Numbered from the stretch's first letter, positions 15,305 to 24,256 are shown. The stretch: DNA of 46,104 nucleotides from Fusicatenibacter sp. (GCA_017887445.1 JAGHIA010000075.1:1-46104), one strand, 5' to 3'. Numbers and translations are program-made. Notes: generated by a model from the sequence alone, not told the origin.

Positions 15305-15997
15305 AACGCCGCTTTTCCCGTCCAGGTATTCCAGCAGGCCGCTGACAATAGCATCTGTGAGTTTTTCCTGATACTCCTCCCCGGCAAGCAGCTTTGCTTC
15401 TTCCGGGTTGGACAGAAAACCGCACTCGCAGATCACCAGAGGCGCGTCCGTCTTTTTCAGCAGGTAATAGGTCGTATTCCCCTTGGCCTGCCTGTGATTT
15501 TCCGGCTCCACCTCTGCGATCAGCGCCGCCTGCAAACATTCAGCCAGCAGCTTTCCCTCCGCGGAATCTTCATAGTAAAAAACCTGGGCGCCTTTCACCG
15601 CCGGATCTGAGTAACTGTTCTGGTGGATGCTGATCACGCAGTCCGGCTGGCTGTCATGTATGATCTCCACCCGCCTTTGCAGATCCTGGACTTTCTTGTT
15701 GGACGAATCCTCGTCGTACAGTCCCTCGTCCTTTTCCCGGGTTATCTCCACCTGGATTCCCTGCTCCTCCAGCTTTTCCCTCAGCAAAAGAGAAATCTCC
15801 AGGTTGATCTCCTTTTCCTTCTCCCCATGGATCCCGATTTTTCCCGGATCCATCCCGCCGTGACCCGGGTCCACGACCACAAGTCTTTTCTCCCCGTCAA
15901 TCTTCTCCACCAGCTTCGCCCCTTCCCGGGAAAGACAGTAAGCGGCCGCCAGAAACAGCGCCGCCATCAGAACCTCCATCGTTTTTCTTTTCAGCAC
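15302..15997 (-). CDS. cwlD: N-acetylmuramoyl-L-alanine amidase, CwlD type
   Basis: A 231-residue amidase_3 enzyme that cleaves the amide between muramic acid and the stem peptide. In spore formers CwlD starts muramic-delta-lactam synthesis in the cortex. An N-terminal hydrophobic anchor (about residues 10-25) is followed by VVDPGHGGMDPGK (Zn His), EINLEISLLL (Zn Glu), ISIHQNSYSD (second His) and ICECGFLSNPEEA (catalytic Glu). The start is a GTG, 6 bases after GGGGGA; this binding site lies directly after the terminator hairpin of the upstream gene. The gene symbol is assigned by similarity and size. Confidence 0.85.
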   Translation of the reverse strand: MLKRKTMEVLMAALFLAAAYCLSREGAKLVEKIDGEKRLVVVDPGHGGMDPGKIGIHGEKEKEINLEISLLLREKLEEQGIQVEITREKDEGLYDEDSSNKKVQDLQRRVEIIHDSQPDCVISIHQNSYSDPAVKGAQVFYYEDSAEGKLLAECLQAALIAEVEPENHRQAKGNTTYYLLKKTDAPLVICECGFLSNPEEAKLLAGEEYQEKLTDAIVSGLLEYLDGKSGV

Positions 15998-16004
15998 AAA
16001 AAAT

Positions 16005-16041
16005 CCCCCGCTGCATATACCTTACCTATGTATATGCAGCG
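16005..16041 (-). terminator. Terminator of the DivIVA-like gene
   Basis: On the minus strand GCTGCATATAC...GTATATGCAGC forms a stem of about 11 bp, followed after GGGGGA by a TTTTTT run. The run also borders the cwlD GTG start, so read-through would be needed for cotranscription. Confidence 0.65.
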
Positions 16042-16051
16042 GAGGACTGTT

Positions 16052-16945
16052 TCAACCCTGTCCGCCTTCCTCGGATTCATCCTCATCCTTCAGCAGACGG
16101 TGAATCTCGACTTCAAGTTCGTCATCAAAGTCCATACCTTCGTCCAGAAATCCTTCTTCTTCCGATGTCTTTTCCTTGTTTCCGGCACCCTGACCTTTCT
16201 GCCCCTTTGACGGTTCCGGTCTGGCACCCGGCGCACCTGTCTGTCTTTTTTTGTCTTCCTGCTGGCTGGCGCCTGCCTTACCCGCTTCTCTGGCATTACT
16301 GACCTGAAGTTCACGGAAAAAGGGTTCCATTTTCTGGGAAGACCGATCCATGGCATCCTTGACTGCGTGAACCTTCTTGTAGCTCTCCAGGAAGCCTCTC
16401 TGCAGTTCGTCCATGGCCCGGATGATCTGGATCATCTCCGTCTGAACCATCCGGTAATTATTGCGTCCCTGAGTCATCTGCTGCTCCATAAACTGCTGCG
16501 CTTCCTGCGCCTGCTGTTCAATTTTTGCCTCATAGACTGCGACAACTTCCTCTTCCTTCTCACGGGCTTCTTTTACCAGGCGCGCGCATTCCTCTTTCGT
16601 CTCCCGGAGCATTTTTTCACACTTCTGCTTTGTCTCCGCCGTCATATTTTCCGCGCGCACCTTCGCGTCAAAAACAAGCTTTCCGATGCTGTCGTAATTG
16701 TCGATATAACTCTGATATTTTTCTTTGATATTTTTCTGAAGCTGTTCGATCTCCGCTTCCTTCGACTTCACCGACTGACGCAGTTCGTCGATCAGCTTGT
16801 CGCGCTCCGCGATCTGCCCCTCCAACTTTTTGCGCTCCGTCTCGGCCTCTTCCCTGGCCTCCCGGAACTTGGTCATGACATCTTCCTTGTCAAATCCCCC
16901 CATCAGCGTAGTTTTAAATACTTCTTCATCCAGTTCTGCTGCCAT
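16052..16945 (-). CDS. DivIVA-like coiled-coil protein
   Basis: A 297-residue, highly charged coiled-coil protein. The N-terminus EVFKTTLMGGFDKEDVMTKF resembles the membrane-targeting segment of DivIVA/GpsB-type proteins, which bind curved membrane at poles and septa and recruit division factors. Continuous heptads run from about residue 30 to 190, then a low-complexity Gln/Lys/Gly-rich region and an acidic C-terminus. The start at 16945 is chosen because GGAGGAG lies 7 bases upstream; a longer frame to 17002 would overlap the upstream gene. It lies between a GH18-type enzyme and an amidase, which suits a role in wall growth or division. Confidence 0.75.
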   Translation of the reverse strand: MAAELDEEVFKTTLMGGFDKEDVMTKFREAREEAETERKKLEGQIAERDKLIDELRQSVKSKEAEIEQLQKNIKEKYQSYIDNYDSIGKLVFDAKVRAENMTAETKQKCEKMLRETKEECARLVKEAREKEEEVVAVYEAKIEQQAQEAQQFMEQQMTQGRNNYRMVQTEMIQIIRAMDELQRGFLESYKKVHAVKDAMDRSSQKMEPFFRELQVSNAREAGKAGASQQEDKKRQTGAPGARPEPSKGQKGQGAGNKEKTSEEEGFLDEGMDFDDELEVEIHRLLKDEDESEEGGQG

Positions 16946-16968
16946 TTGATACTCCTCCATTCTTTTGT

Positions 16969-18669
16969 TTATTCCGTGAGATGACTGGAGATCACGCTCC
17001 ATACCGACGGCCGCTCAAAGCCAAGCTTCCATTCCGCAACGCCGGAAAGACCGTAATTCTCAATCAGCTTCATTTTTTCTTCGATGGACTGTTCGTCCTC
17101 CATCCATATGGTGTACCGGGCCGTATCCGTCTCCACGGTGGCCACGTTCTGGCCCACCGACGCGTCCCAGGTCTTTGTCATGCCCATCTGGGTTATATAC
17201 TGGTCGGCGCCGTCCATGCCCAGCACCTCGCTGGTCACGCCCACCTGACCGAAGGTCTCTGTCCAGATCCGTGTATAGAACGGAATCGCGCAGATGATCT
17301 TCTCCGCGGGAATATCTTCCAGAAGCGTCTGGATCCCGCTCTCCACAAACGGCAGGGAAGCCACAGAACCTGCTTCCTGGCTGCCCGCGTAATGTTCGTC
17401 ATATCCCATCATGATCATATAGTCGATGGTTTTTGCCTGCTCGCCGCGGTTGTAATATTCAGTGAAGGACTGAGGCACCGGCGTATCCACAGAAACCACC
17501 AGACCGGCCGCGTGAGCCGCCGCCGACAGTTCCCGGAGGAACTGGATAAAATGAGGGATCGACGCTTCTGTCAGCTGCTCGAAGTCCACATTGATCCCGT
17601 CCAGTCCCACCTGCTGGGCGATGGACACCAGCTGACTGATGATATTTGTCCTGACGGAATAAGACGCCAGCGCCGTTTCCGTACTGAAATTCTCGTTGAA
17701 ATTGTCCACCAGGCCCCATACCTCCAGGCCCGCCGCGTGAGCCTGCGCCACATACTCAGCGCTGGCCAGATTCGACAGGGTTCCCCCATTGTCCACCACA
17801 GAAAACCAGGTGGGCGAGATCACGTTGACGCCGGTTACATTGGCGATCACCGAACCGAGGGCCTGGTTGGCTGCCTGGGACGTGGTCTGATGCCAGGCCA
17901 GATTGATCTTGTGGTCCCGGCGCACGCCGGTAAACACAAGGCTCGCGTCCTGCACATGGGCCAAAGCCTCCTGCTGGCCGGAAACCTCATCCTTCGCCAC
18001 ATAACCGATATATCCGTCCGGCGTCTCCACACGCACCCAGTTGTCAAGGCTTTCCTGAAAGTACAGCTTCTCTCCCTTTGGCACCTCGGTAAGGATCTCA
18101 CTCTTGATTCCTCCCCGGTAGCGCACGGCGGCGGTGTCCGCAGTCACTTCCACCTGGCTTAAGCCGCTCCAGCTTGTCCGGAGCACCGCCCGGTTTGGTT
18201 CCTGGTAAAAGGCATAATCCATATCTGTATACTGCTTCACAAACTCCAGCGCAAGGTAAACCGCGCCGTCGTCCCCCGTCTGTACCGCAGGCTGCCCTCC
18301 CGCGGTGGTGTATGCTGTATCTCCCGGAGCGATCCGCATCACTCCGGAAGGAATTGTCAGTAAAATTGCCTGAGATTCCTCATCCCAGTAAAATCCGCTG
18401 TTCAGCTGGCTGGAGGCAAACGCGGCGGAAACATAGATCTCTCCCTGGATCATCCGCCCTTTTTCCTCGCTGACACTGCCGTTGAGCACCAGCGCGGCTT
18501 CCGTATCGCCGCTCAGCTGAAAATATTCGTTTTTATCCATCTGTTTCCTGCCCGGCGTATATCTCTGCACGAGAAAGGAAACGACTCCTGCCGCCGCGAG
18601 CACGGCGATCAGCAGGATCACTACCAGAACAGGTGAAATCCTCCCCTTTTTTTTCCTGTTCTTCTGCAT
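16969..18669 (-). CDS. GH18-type glycosyl hydrolase with SH3 and copper-amine-oxidase-like N-terminal domains
   Basis: A 566-residue membrane-anchored wall enzyme. A single N-terminal transmembrane helix (about residues 12-32) is followed by a copper-amine-oxidase-N-type region (about 60-170), an SH3-like segment (EILTEVPKGEKLYFQESLDNWVRV) and a GH18 barrel (about 245-566). The catalytic motif DGINVDFEQL keeps the DxxxDxE pattern with the essential Glu. Related spore and vegetative proteins (the YaaH/YdhD group) bind or cleave peptidoglycan. The start follows CGGAGG. It is transcribed towards the DivIVA-like gene 23 bp away, probably as one unit. Confidence 0.88.
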   Translation of the reverse strand: MQKNRKKKGRISPVLVVILLIAVLAAAGVVSFLVQRYTPGRKQMDKNEYFQLSGDTEAALVLNGSVSEEKGRMIQGEIYVSAAFASSQLNSGFYWDEESQAILLTIPSGVMRIAPGDTAYTTAGGQPAVQTGDDGAVYLALEFVKQYTDMDYAFYQEPNRAVLRTSWSGLSQVEVTADTAAVRYRGGIKSEILTEVPKGEKLYFQESLDNWVRVETPDGYIGYVAKDEVSGQQEALAHVQDASLVFTGVRRDHKINLAWHQTTSQAANQALGSVIANVTGVNVISPTWFSVVDNGGTLSNLASAEYVAQAHAAGLEVWGLVDNFNENFSTETALASYSVRTNIISQLVSIAQQVGLDGINVDFEQLTEASIPHFIQFLRELSAAAHAAGLVVSVDTPVPQSFTEYYNRGEQAKTIDYMIMMGYDEHYAGSQEAGSVASLPFVESGIQTLLEDIPAEKIICAIPFYTRIWTETFGQVGVTSEVLGMDGADQYITQMGMTKTWDASVGQNVATVETDTARYTIWMEDEQSIEEKMKLIENYGLSGVAEWKLGFERPSVWSVISSHLTE

Positions 18670-19435
18670 GTTTTATCCTCCGTTTTCCCCTGTGATTTTT
18701 TCTTTTTTGTGTTGTCTGTTCATGACAGATTCAGTATATCAAAAAAAGCACCCGTTAGCAACCGTTATGCGGCAAGGGACCGGTTTTCCGTAACGGTCTG
18801 GAATCGCCCGCAGACGACCTCCATATGAAACCGTTGCATATGCAGCCGTTCAGCACAGCCGAACGGTTACTTACATATATCTGCTGCCTCCGGGTGCCTG
18901 CTTTTTTGTCTTCGCGTTTTTCGGATTCTGTGATATACAAAAACGAAAGACAGACTTCTGGCGCCGGGAAATCCTGCGGCTGTACCGCTGCGCTGTCGTT
19001 GCCTTATGCCCGGGCAGACACGCGCAGTTGATTACCCTTGGGTCAACAGTTATCAAAGAACGCCTGCAGCAGCTTTCGCGAAAGCATCTTTCGTGTCTTT
19101 CTTTCATTATTCTCAATGCTTTGGATTTCGCAAAACATTCGCGGCAAAAAGACGGGAAATTTGAATGGCAGCCGTTCAGCCTGAGGAACGGTTACACTAA
19201 ATGGTACAGAATTTCTGATAAATAAGACCAGCAGGAATCAAAGCCGGCAGAAGATGCACCTTCCGCCAAAACCCATACTGCTGTTTTGGTTCTTTCCTCC
19301 ATTATACCGAAGCATGGCCAAAAAACAACCCTTAAATTATGAAAAAAGTGTTAAGTTCTTTACATCCTGGCCTGATGTGCTATACTATAAATAGTAGCCT
19401 GATATTTTTAACCTTTACGAGAGGATGTGACGGTT
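18670..19435. other. Non-coding gap of about 770 bp
   Basis: I see no convincing gene here. It contains two cap-type palindromes (18843-18870, GCCGTTCAGC...GAACGGTTAC, and 19167-19197), a run of moderately GC-rich DNA between them with no good ribosome binding site, and a small hairpin CCAAAAC...GTTTTGG at 19267-19287 followed by TTCTTT. The last could end a short non-coding RNA. The mecA promoter lies at the right end. Confidence 0.5.
19359..19386 (+). promoter_or_regulatory. mecA promoter
   Basis: The -35 TTTACA (19359-19364) and -10 TATACT (19381-19386) are spaced by 16 bp. Confidence 0.65.
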
Positions 19436-20194
19436 TTGAAAATTGAAAAGCTCAATGACAATCAGATTCGCTGTACTTTGACAAGTACGGATCTGGCAAA
19501 CCGAAAAATTAAGCTCAGCGAACTGGCTTACGGAACCGAAAAAGCCAGGAACCTGTTTCAGGATATGATGGTAGAGGCCAACGAACAGTTCGGCTTCAAC
19601 TATGATAACGCACCGCTGATGGTGGAGGCAATCCCCGTTTCCCCTGACAGTATCGTCCTGATCATCACCAAAGTGGACGATCCGCAGGAGCTGGACACCC
19701 GTTTTTCCAAATTTGCTCCCTCCAGCGAGGAAGATGCCGCCGAACCGGTACAGTATTCCGGCGCGGACGATATCATCGATCTTTTCCAGAAATTATACGA
19801 TGCGAAAACGAAAGCCGCCGATAAGAAACAGGAAACGGCAGACGAAAAGACTGCCGAACCTTTCAAAGAGGCAAACGCAGAGCGAAAGGCTCCTGTGGAT
19901 CTTGTCCGCAGCTTCTTATTCCGCTCACTGGACGAAGTGATCGCCTCTGCCGGCGCGCTGAACCACTATTTTTCAGGAAAAAATACGCTGTACAAGATTG
20001 AACCGCAGAACTATTATCAGCTGATCCTTCATCAATCAGGCTGCTCACCGGAGGATTTCAATAAAGTCTGCAATATTCTTTCCGAGTACGGCCGCCAAAA
20101 GCCGTTTTCCGGCATCGGTGAAGCCAATCTGGCGGAGCACAGCGAAGTGCTGATCCGTGACGCGGCGCTTCAGCAGCTGGCTGAACTGGCATAA
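19436..20194 (+). CDS. mecA: Adaptor protein MecA
   Basis: A 252-residue adaptor that delivers substrates (in Bacillus, ComK and unfolded proteins) to the ClpC/ClpP protease and helps ClpC assemble. The N-terminal domain KIEKLNDNQIRCTLTSTDL and the C-terminal ClpC-binding domain (RSFLFRSLDEVIASAGALN...ENTLYK-like NTLYKIEPQNYYQLIL) are both present, joined by an acidic linker (about 100-140). The TTG at 19436 is the preferred start, because it yields the family's usual M-KIEK beginning and places AGAGGA 10 bases upstream. An in-frame GTG at 19427 overlaps that binding site too closely. A strong terminator follows. Confidence 0.9.
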   Translation: MKIEKLNDNQIRCTLTSTDLANRKIKLSELAYGTEKARNLFQDMMVEANEQFGFNYDNAPLMVEAIPVSPDSIVLIITKVDDPQELDTRFSKFAPSSEEDAAEPVQYSGADDIIDLFQKLYDAKTKAADKKQETADEKTAEPFKEANAERKAPVDLVRSFLFRSLDEVIASAGALNHYFSGKNTLYKIEPQNYYQLILHQSGCSPEDFNKVCNILSEYGRQKPFSGIGEANLAEHSEVLIRDAALQQLAELA

Positions 20195-20225
20195 TGCCTC
20201 CGTGTTTCATCAAGAGCCGTTTTCA

Positions 20226-20275
20226 AAAAAACGCCGTTTCCATCACCTTCCGGTGAATGGAAACGGCGTTTTTTA
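20226..20275 (+). terminator. Terminator after mecA
   Basis: Arms ACGCCGTTTCCATCACC and GGTG-A-ATGGAAACGGCGT form a stem of about 17 bp, followed by TTTTT. The A-run on the other side would let it also act on the minus strand for the ferredoxin gene. Confidence 0.85.
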
Positions 20276-20305
20276 CTGTTCACGTATGTAAACAGCGGAA
20301 ACGGA

Positions 20306-20476
20306 TTACTCCTCTACGATAGCCTCTGTCGGACAGACGCCTGCGCATGTTCCGCACTCTACACAGGTATCAGCGTCGATCACATACTTGCTGTCTCCCT
20401 CAGAAATAGCCTCTACCGGGCACTCGCCTGCGCATGTTCCGCAGCTTACACATTCGTCGGTAATTACATATGCCAT
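20306..20476 (-). CDS. 2[4Fe-4S] ferredoxin
   Basis: A 56-residue clostridial-type ferredoxin, a cytoplasmic low-potential electron carrier for fermentative redox enzymes. Two CxxCxxCxxxCP clusters are complete: CVSCGTCAGECP and CVECGTCAGVCP. The ATG at 20476 follows AGGAGGAAAAAAAC; longer readings upstream have no binding site. It is monocistronic, between convergent mecA and divergent DNA rich in GTAAC palindromes. Confidence 0.95.
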   Translation of the reverse strand: MAYVITDECVSCGTCAGECPVEAISEGDSKYVIDADTCVECGTCAGVCPTEAIVEE

Positions 20477-20639
20477 GTTTTTTTCCTCCTTTTTCTTTTT
20501 CGCCTTTCGACGTACGTTTTTGACCCTTCCGCCTTCTTCTGCTCCTTGCCGGAACTGTCGGCACATATCGGGTACTAAACACATTTTAAACGATTATTTC
20601 AGGAAATACAAGTATTATTTTTCAAACAATTCGAAACGG

Positions 20640-20718
20640 TAGTAACAGTTGTTACTGTTTGCGAGGCACGAGTGAACAGTAACTAACAGTTTAACAGTTC
20701 CGCAGGCTGAACTGCTAT
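20640..20718. repeat. Cluster of GTAAC-type palindromes
   Basis: AGTAACAGTTGTTACTG, then GAACAGTAACTAACAG and AACAGTTCCGCAGGCTGAACTG form overlapping inverted repeats of the cap type. They lie in the 20477-20861 gap between the ferredoxin and DUF1858 genes, which holds no other feature except the promoter below. Confidence 0.6.
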
Positions 20719-20758
20719 GAACGGTTTGTCCAGCTCAATAGTTATTATTTTTCCGGAC

Positions 20759-20788
20759 TTGAAATCCTGTACGCTATGGTATTATAAT
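20759..20788 (+). promoter_or_regulatory. Promoter of the DUF1858 gene
   Basis: The -35 TTGAAA (20759-20764) and a perfect -10 TATAAT (20783-20788) are spaced by 18 bp, about 75 bases before the start codon. Confidence 0.65.
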
Positions 20789-20861
20789 AGGTGTTGTCAC
20801 AAAAAGACAGGCAGCTGCCCTCTGCGGAACGGCTGCCAGAAATCCAAGGAGGAATCGATAA

Positions 20862-21062
20862 ATGAAAATTTCCAAAGATATGACCATCGGCGAACTGATC
20901 CAGCTGGATCAGAACATCATTGCCATTTTAATGCGCGCAGGAATGCACTGCATCGGCTGTCCCTCCGCGCAGGGCGAATCTCTGGCGGAAGCCGCTATGG
21001 TACACGGAATCGACGGCGACGTTCTGGAAGCACAGATCAACGACTACCTGGCATCCAAATGA
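20862..21062 (+). CDS. DUF1858 domain protein
   Basis: A 66-residue protein composed of one DUF1858 domain. It begins [19 protein letters not shown] and contains the family's CIGCPSAQ segment (Cys30 and Cys33), a CxxC pair that suggests a redox or metal role. The family is often found alone or near hybrid-cluster and disulfide-reductase proteins; the function is not established. The ATG follows AAGGAGG at a good distance. It has its own promoter and a strong terminator. Confidence 0.9.
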   Translation: MKISKDMTIGELIQLDQNIIAILMRAGMHCIGCPSAQGESLAEAAMVHGIDGDVLEAQINDYLASK

Positions 21063-21084
21063 TCCTGTCACCGGCAGGGACAGC

Positions 21085-21118
21085 AAAAAACCGCAGCTTT
21101 CGTGGCTGCGGTTTTTTT
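21085..21118 (+). terminator. Terminator after DUF1858 gene
   Basis: AAAAAACCGCAG and CTGCGGTTTTTTT form a 12-bp hairpin with a T-run, a clear intrinsic terminator. It can work in both directions for the convergent MerR gene. Confidence 0.88.
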
Positions 21119-21149
21119 GATCAATCTATAAAGCGTTCCTGGAGCGTGT

Positions 21150-21896
21150 CTATTTTAACCGTTTTCCTTTTGCCTTCTTTTTCCGTTTGGGCGATTGCTC
21201 GGCCGTCACCGCCGCCTCTTTTCTGGACTGCTGATGTTTCCGGATCGCCTCATCCACCCGTTTGTAACGCTCTTCCTGCCTTTTTTTCATCATCAGCTGC
21301 CGCATCAGCCGTTCCAGGATCTGATAAAACTGTTTCCTGCGCTCCTCGGCGGCGCTGTCCGCTCCACCGTCTGACGAAAAAAACTCCTCCTTCTGTTCCC
21401 GCGCGTCCCCGGAAGACTTCCCGTCCTCCACCTCAAAGCGGTTTTCGCTGGCTTTTCCCCTTTTTGCACGCGGCTGTGGGGGACTTGCGGACTTCGCAGG
21501 CTTTGGCACGGCCGCCAGCACCTCGTCCGGTATAAGGATTTCCCTTACCTCCACCGTCTCAGCCTCCTGAAAGTCCTGTTTTTCCCCAGGAAGTTCCGTC
21601 TTGGGCGGAAGGATCTCCACCTCCACACGGTCGCCCAAAACACTCTCCTGCAAAGCCTGTCCCGCTGCCTGGCGCAGCTTCGGCAGCAGCTCCCGGATTG
21701 CTTTCAGATGAAGGCCTTTTTTCTTCAATTCTTTGATACTCAGAAAAATCTGTATATCCTCCGCCGTATAAAAGCGGTGTCCCATGGTATTCCTTCCAAT
21801 GGAAAGTCCCAGCTCCTCTTCCCAGTAGCGAAGGACGTGCGCCTTCTCTCCCGTCAGCTGTTCTGCTTCCGATATCTGATAGGTTTCATTCTCCAT
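21150..21896 (-). CDS. MerR family transcriptional regulator
   Basis: A 248-residue regulator. The N-terminal winged helix reads YQISEAEQLTGEKAHVLRYWEEELGL and GHRFYTAEDIQIFLSIKELKKKGLHLKAIRELL (residues about 5-70), a MerR-like DNA-binding domain without an obvious metal-sensing cysteine. From about residue 80 it is low-complexity and charged, and it ends in a very basic tail (SPKRKKKAKGKRLK). The ATG at 21896 is placed 7 bases after AAAGGGG. The target is unknown. It resembles Lachnospiraceae MerR proteins with long disordered tails. Confidence 0.85.
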   Translation of the reverse strand: MENETYQISEAEQLTGEKAHVLRYWEEELGLSIGRNTMGHRFYTAEDIQIFLSIKELKKKGLHLKAIRELLPKLRQAAGQALQESVLGDRVEVEILPPKTELPGEKQDFQEAETVEVREILIPDEVLAAVPKPAKSASPPQPRAKRGKASENRFEVEDGKSSGDAREQKEEFFSSDGGADSAAEERRKQFYQILERLMRQLMMKKRQEERYKRVDEAIRKHQQSRKEAAVTAEQSPKRKKKAKGKRLK

Positions 21897-22045
21897 CACA
21901 TAACCCCTTTCACTTCCTGTTTGACACTCCAGGAACCATCCTGTCTCTTATTATAAAATCCCATCCCCGCCGCCGCAAGAAAATCCGTTCGCCAAGTTCT
22001 CCCTCCCCCTGACAAATTGCACAAAAAACTTTAAAGATTCTTCAC

Positions 22046-22074
22046 TTGCCGTCCTACTTTTCATCCGCTATACT
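22046..22074 (+). promoter_or_regulatory. Promoter of the GH20 gene
   Basis: The -35 TTGCCG (22046-22051) and -10 TATACT (22069-22074) are spaced by 17 bp. Transcription from here would give a leader of about 200 bases that includes a whole family A repeat. Confidence 0.6.
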
Positions 22075-22110
22075 TTTCCTATGGGTATTCAACACTTCAA
22101 TACAGCTGAA

Positions 22111-22246
22111 GGAACCGTTCCGCCTGCCACTATTCGGTCAGGTGTTTTCGTACAGAAGGTGCGGAAATCCCGAGTCCTGCAGCCGCATGAAATGCAGTTT
22201 CTGTGCAGCGCGAAGCATGGAATCGTTCAGCTGGTTGAACTGTTAC
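22111..22246. repeat. Repeat family A, complete copy 3
   Basis: GGAACCGTTCCGCCTGCC at the left and GGTTGAACTGTTAC at the right cap the usual interior (TCAGGTGTTTTCGTACAG, CATGAAATGCAGTTTCTG). It is in the leader of the GH20 gene, ending 34 bp before its start codon. Confidence 0.8.
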
Positions 22247-22280
22247 CACTAATATTCTATTTTAATAGGAGGATTTTTCG

Positions 22281-24173
22281 ATGAATTTTCAACTGACCGG
22301 CTGTCAGGATACCTTGTATCAGGGGCTGGAGCTTCTGCTGAAGGCCAAGGGCCACCGTCTGGCGGACGGTGGGATTGCCATTTGCCCTGTGCCTCACCAG
22401 GAAAAGACGCTCACCGTTGCCCGTGACGGTTCCCGGGTGGAGATTGGCTACTGCCACACCACACACTTTTTCCGCGGCGTTGGCCTGATGCTGCAGCACC
22501 TGGACGACAGTTCCTATTCCTGCCAGGAAACCGTCTGGCTGGATGAAAACGGGGTCATGCTGGACTGCTCCAGAAACGCGGTCTACCGCCTGGATTTTAT
22601 CCAGACCTATCTGGAAACCATGGCTTTGCTGGGTATGAACACCCTGTACCTGTATCTGGAAGATACTTATGAGATCCCGGAATATCCTTATTTCGGCCAG
22701 ATGCGCGGACGCTACAGCCAGAAGGAATTAAAGGAGATCGACGCTCTGGCCGGAATTTTCGGCATCGAGGTCATCCCCTGTATCCAGACGCTGGCACATA
22801 TGCACACGTTCCTGCGCTGGCCCGATTCGGAAGAGCTGCGCGATACCAACAATATCCTGCTGGCGGAAGATCCGGAAACCTATCGGCTAATCCGGGCGAT
22901 GCTCCGCTCCCTGCGCCAGTGCTTCTCCACCCGCCGGATCCATCTGGGCATGGATGAAGCGGAAGGCCTTGGCACAGGACGTTATCTTCTGAAACATGGC
23001 TACACAAACGGCATTCAGATTCTCCAGAATCACCTGACTCATGTGCTGGAATATTGCCGGGAGTTTGGCTTCTCTCCCATGATCTGGAGCGACATGTATT
23101 TCAAGCTGGCAGCCGGCGGCGCAGGCTCCTACAGCCTGCCGGAAGATTACCAGTGGCGGGAGGATGAAAAAGCGCCCGGGGACCTGACGCTGGTATACTG
23201 GGACTATTACAGCCACGACGAGGCCATCTACCGCAAGATGATCCGCCTGCATCAGGGTCTGGCTTCCCATGTGCGCTTTGCCGGCGGAGGCTGGATCTGG
23301 AACGGACTTGCCCCCAACTACAGCCGCGCCACAGACACCACACGCAAGGCCATGCACGTTCTCCATGAAATGGGACTTCGCCAGGCGTTCTGCACCCTCT
23401 GGTCCGACAACGGAAGTGAGACGCCTCAGCAGGCCGGACTTTTCTCCATCATTTTCTTCGCCGAATTCGGTTTCCGCGAGGAGATGGACGACGCGTACCT
23501 GAACAGCCGGCTTTTGTTCCTTACCGGCGTTTCTCTGGAGAACTGGAAGCTTCTGGACCGTCTGGATATGACGCCCGGCGTTGCGCCTCACAATCCACGG
23601 TCTGCCAATCCTTCAAAAGTATTGTTTTACCAGGATCCGCTCCTTGGCCTGTTTGACGCCCAGACCCGGCCGCTGCACCTGGACGGCTGGTACCGCAGGC
23701 TTACAAAAGACCTGGAACGATGCCTGCCGGAACTTCCGGACACCTTCGCGCCGTTGTTCCGCTATTATTACCAGCTGGCATCTTTCCTGTCGCTGAAATC
23801 CGTGCTTGGCCTTCAGCTGACAGATGCCTACCTGTCCAGGGACCGGGATTCCCTGCGGCTGCTTTCCCAGGAAACAATCCCTGCCTGCATCGAAGGTTCC
23901 CGGGCCGTACTTGCTCTTCGCGAAAAGCTGTGGATGGATTACATGCGTCCCCAGGGATTCGAGGTGGTAAATATCCGTATGAGCGGCGTCACCGCAAGAC
24001 TTGAGGCGGCAAAACGCCGTGTGGACGCCTGGCTGGCTGGAGAGATCGACTCCATTCCGGAACTGGAGGACCCGCGCCTGCCCTATGACCCGGCGCTGTC
24101 CGGAGACGACGCGATGACTACCCATAACCTGTGGGAATTTCTGGTCTCTGCCTCGAATATGGGCGACGTGTAA
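22281..24173 (+). CDS. Glycoside hydrolase family 20 beta-N-acetylhexosaminidase-like enzyme
   Basis: A 630-residue cytoplasmic GH20 protein. A short N-terminal alpha/beta domain (1-85) precedes a TIM barrel that starts GVMLDCSRNAVYRLDFIQTYLETMALLGMN. The catalytic Asp-Glu pair is D225-E226 in HLGMDEAEGLG, typical of substrate-assisted hexosaminidases that remove terminal GlcNAc or GalNAc. The C-terminal 200 residues are helical. There is no signal peptide, so it acts on imported oligosaccharides. The start follows AGGAGG. No transport genes adjoin. A different exo-hexosaminidase specificity is possible, since only distant relatives of this subgroup are characterised. Confidence 0.88.
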   Translation: MNFQLTGCQDTLYQGLELLLKAKGHRLADGGIAICPVPHQEKTLTVARDGSRVEIGYCHTTHFFRGVGLMLQHLDDSSYSCQETVWLDENGVMLDCSRNAVYRLDFIQTYLETMALLGMNTLYLYLEDTYEIPEYPYFGQMRGRYSQKELKEIDALAGIFGIEVIPCIQTLAHMHTFLRWPDSEELRDTNNILLAEDPETYRLIRAMLRSLRQCFSTRRIHLGMDEAEGLGTGRYLLKHGYTNGIQILQNHLTHVLEYCREFGFSPMIWSDMYFKLAAGGAGSYSLPEDYQWREDEKAPGDLTLVYWDYYSHDEAIYRKMIRLHQGLASHVRFAGGGWIWNGLAPNYSRATDTTRKAMHVLHEMGLRQAFCTLWSDNGSETPQQAGLFSIIFFAEFGFREEMDDAYLNSRLLFLTGVSLENWKLLDRLDMTPGVAPHNPRSANPSKVLFYQDPLLGLFDAQTRPLHLDGWYRRLTKDLERCLPELPDTFAPLFRYYYQLASFLSLKSVLGLQLTDAYLSRDRDSLRLLSQETIPACIEGSRAVLALREKLWMDYMRPQGFEVVNIRMSGVTARLEAAKRRVDAWLAGEIDSIPELEDPRLPYDPALSGDDAMTTHNLWEFLVSASNMGDV

Positions 24174-24180
24174 TCTCCGG

Positions 24181-24254
24181 AACCATTCAGCCTGCCGCTA
24201 TCCCGCGAGGCGTTTTCGCACAGAATGTGCGAAGAATAGTTACGAACTGTTACG
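24181..24254. repeat. Repeat family A, shortened copy 4
   Basis: AACCATTCAGCCTGCCGC, CCCGCGAGGCGTTTTCGCAC and GTGCGAAG match the left half of family A. It then jumps to a right cap (GAACTGTTACG), so the middle appears deleted. Confidence 0.65.
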
Positions 24255-24256
24255 AT

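Noticed and set aside
18871-19116. An 81-codon minus-strand frame in the gap before mecA
   Set aside because: It is Arg/Cys-rich, without a ribosome binding site or family resemblance, and lies in a repeat-bearing region.
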